This document shows, piece after piece, positions 4,988-5,973 of a DNA stretch of 5,973 nucleotides. Position numbers and translations under genes: made by a program. The notes beneath the pieces are model-generated. The model had not been told where the DNA came from. It saw only the letters and a list, made by a program, of their open reading frames with translations, and did not search any database. Numbering within the stretch: the first letter of the stretch is position 1; each line of letters opens with the position of its first letter. The stretch spans positions 1 to 5,973 of the forward strand of contig JAUSPK010000215.1 in the NCBI GenBank assembly GCA_030655735.1, written 5' to 3'. Source of the stretch: Syntrophales bacterium (GTDB taxonomy: Bacteria > Desulfobacterota > Syntrophia > Syntrophales > UBA2210).

Positions 4988-5932
4988 ATGAAAATTATAA
5001 GAGACGTTGACAATATCCCCGAAGATCTGGCAGGCGCCATCGTTACGATAGGCAACTTCGACGGCGTGCACCTGGGACACAGGGAGATCTTCAGGAAAAT
5101 CGTGCGGGAAGCCGAAGCGGCACATAAAAAATCATTAGTTATCACCTTCGATCCCCACCCCCAGAAGGTCATGCATCCGGAGAGGAGGCCCTTTTTCCTG
5201 CTGACACCCCTGAATGAGAAGCTGGACCTCATCAGATCCTGCGGTGTGGATGCGGTTGTCCTGCTTACATTTTCCACCACGTTCGCCAAGGTAACCGCCG
5301 AGGAATTTGTGGAGGATATCCTCTGGAAGAAACTGCGTCTCAGCAAACTGCTCGTCGGATATGATTACGTGTTCGGCAAAGGGAAGGGTGGAAACGCGGA
5401 GTTTCTCAAGGCATCCGGCAGGAGACTCGGCTTTCAGGTGGAGGAGATCGGCGTCGTTAAGACAGACGGCGTGATTGCCAGCAGCACTAATATACGCCTT
5501 GCAATACTTGACGGAAACGTCAGGCTGGCATCGGAGATGCTGGGAAGGCCCTATAGCGTGAGTGGCATCGTCGTCAAGGGATACCGCCGGGGCACCGATA
5601 TAGGGTATCCGACAGCCAATATAAAATCAGAAAAGGTCATCCCCGCAACAGGTGTCTATGCCATTATCGCCAAGTTTGAGGGGGCCAGGCACCAGGGGGT
5701 TATAAATATAGGGAACAATCCCACGTTCGGTAACGAAGAGATCTCGGCGGAGGTCCATCTGCTTGACTTTGAGGGTGATATCTATGGAAAAGATATCACC
5801 ATACTCTTCATAGAACGACTGCGTGACGAGATAAAATTCAAAGACGCCGCGGAACTGGTCCAGCAGATAAAAAAGGATATCGAACAGGCAAGAAAAATCC
5901 TGTCATCCCCTCTGGCGGACATTGCTCCATAG
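4988..5932 (+). CDS. ribF: Bifunctional riboflavin kinase / FAD synthetase
   Basis: The 314-residue protein is full length for RibF, the cytosolic enzyme that phosphorylates riboflavin to FMN and adenylylates FMN to FAD. The N-terminal nucleotidyltransferase (FMN adenylyltransferase) domain, about 1-180, shows GNFDGVHLGH (22-31) with the H28-x-G-H31 nucleotide motif, VITFDPHP (51-58), the VGYDYVFGKGKGGN region (123-136) and ASSTNIR (164-170), usually SSTxIR. The C-terminal riboflavin kinase domain, about 183-309, shows the GYPTANI loop (206-212), with the PTAN threonine T209, then GVYA (222-225), NIGNNPTFG (240-248) and EVHLLDF (255-261), with E255 the expected catalytic base and GDIYG following. 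All key residues are present, so both activities are likely. The ATG at 4988 follows a weak purine-rich GGATGAGA, with no better start nearby. The gene is divergent from tRNA-Leu. No terminator follows, and another start codon comes 17 bases later. Confidence 0.97.
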   Translation: MKIIRDVDNIPEDLAGAIVTIGNFDGVHLGHREIFRKIVREAEAAHKKSLVITFDPHPQKVMHPERRPFFLLTPLNEKLDLIRSCGVDAVVLLTFSTTFAKVTAEEFVEDILWKKLRLSKLLVGYDYVFGKGKGGNAEFLKASGRRLGFQVEEIGVVKTDGVIASSTNIRLAILDGNVRLASEMLGRPYSVSGIVVKGYRRGTDIGYPTANIKSEKVIPATGVYAIIAKFEGARHQGVINIGNNPTFGNEEISAEVHLLDFEGDIYGKDITILFIERLRDEIKFKDAAELVQQIKKDIEQARKILSSPLADIAP

Positions 5933-5949
5933 ATCCAAGCAACCAAGAG

Positions 5950-5973
5950 ATGAAGATAGAACGCCTGCACGGT
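5950..5973 (+). CDS. Possible start of a downstream gene, cut by the window edge
   Basis: An ATG 17 bases after the ribF stop opens a frame (MKIERLHG) that runs off the right edge. Only eight codons are visible and the Shine-Dalgarno is weak (AAGAG just before the ATG), so nothing can be said about function. The short spacing suggests an operon with ribF. Confidence 0.3.

Overview
The window looks like bacterial chromosome, probably from a Gram-negative. The evidence is a secreted DUF4124 protein, a YbeD-type DUF493 protein, a bacterial RibF, a tRNA-Leu with encoded CCA, and sigma70-like promoters. Base composition is near 50% GC by eye and coding density is high. The mix of a single-domain ArsA/Get3-like ATPase with a bacterial archaeo-eukaryotic-type release factor would suit Desulfobacterota or Nitrospirota-like lineages, but that placement is a guess. 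I see no mobile element, CRISPR array, or sign of recent transfer.

Layout. From 30 to 3317 five genes run on the + strand with gaps of 0, 11, 31 and 21 bases, and look like one operon. They encode a small hydrophobic protein (possibly cut by the left edge), an ArsA/Get3-like P-loop ATPase, a protein with one N-terminal membrane anchor and an unrecognised soluble domain, a baeRF-type eRF1-related protein, and a DUF493 protein with an extra N-terminal tail. An isochorismatase-fold hydrolase follows at 3402-3941 after an 84-base gap that carries a possible extended -10 promoter. Convergent to it, on the - strand, is a DUF4124 exported protein (4030-4518). Its reading frame continues past the stop as a plausible 30-residue small ORF. 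Next on the - strand is tRNA-Leu(CAG) (4766-4852), with a very good promoter and a strong intrinsic terminator. Divergent from the tRNA is ribF (4988-5932), with its own likely promoter. A possible next gene starts at 5950 and runs off the right edge.

How the genes may work together. ribF (FMN/FAD synthesis) and tRNA-Leu are housekeeping. The first operon is the interesting part. Its ATPase has the nucleotide-binding motifs of ArsA/Get3 but only one cysteine, so it is unlikely to be an arsenite pump subunit of the classical type. It sits between two membrane-type proteins and is followed by a protein related to translation release factors. A membrane-protein targeting or ribosome-associated quality-control role is a reasonable hypothesis, but it is inference from gene order and family knowledge only.
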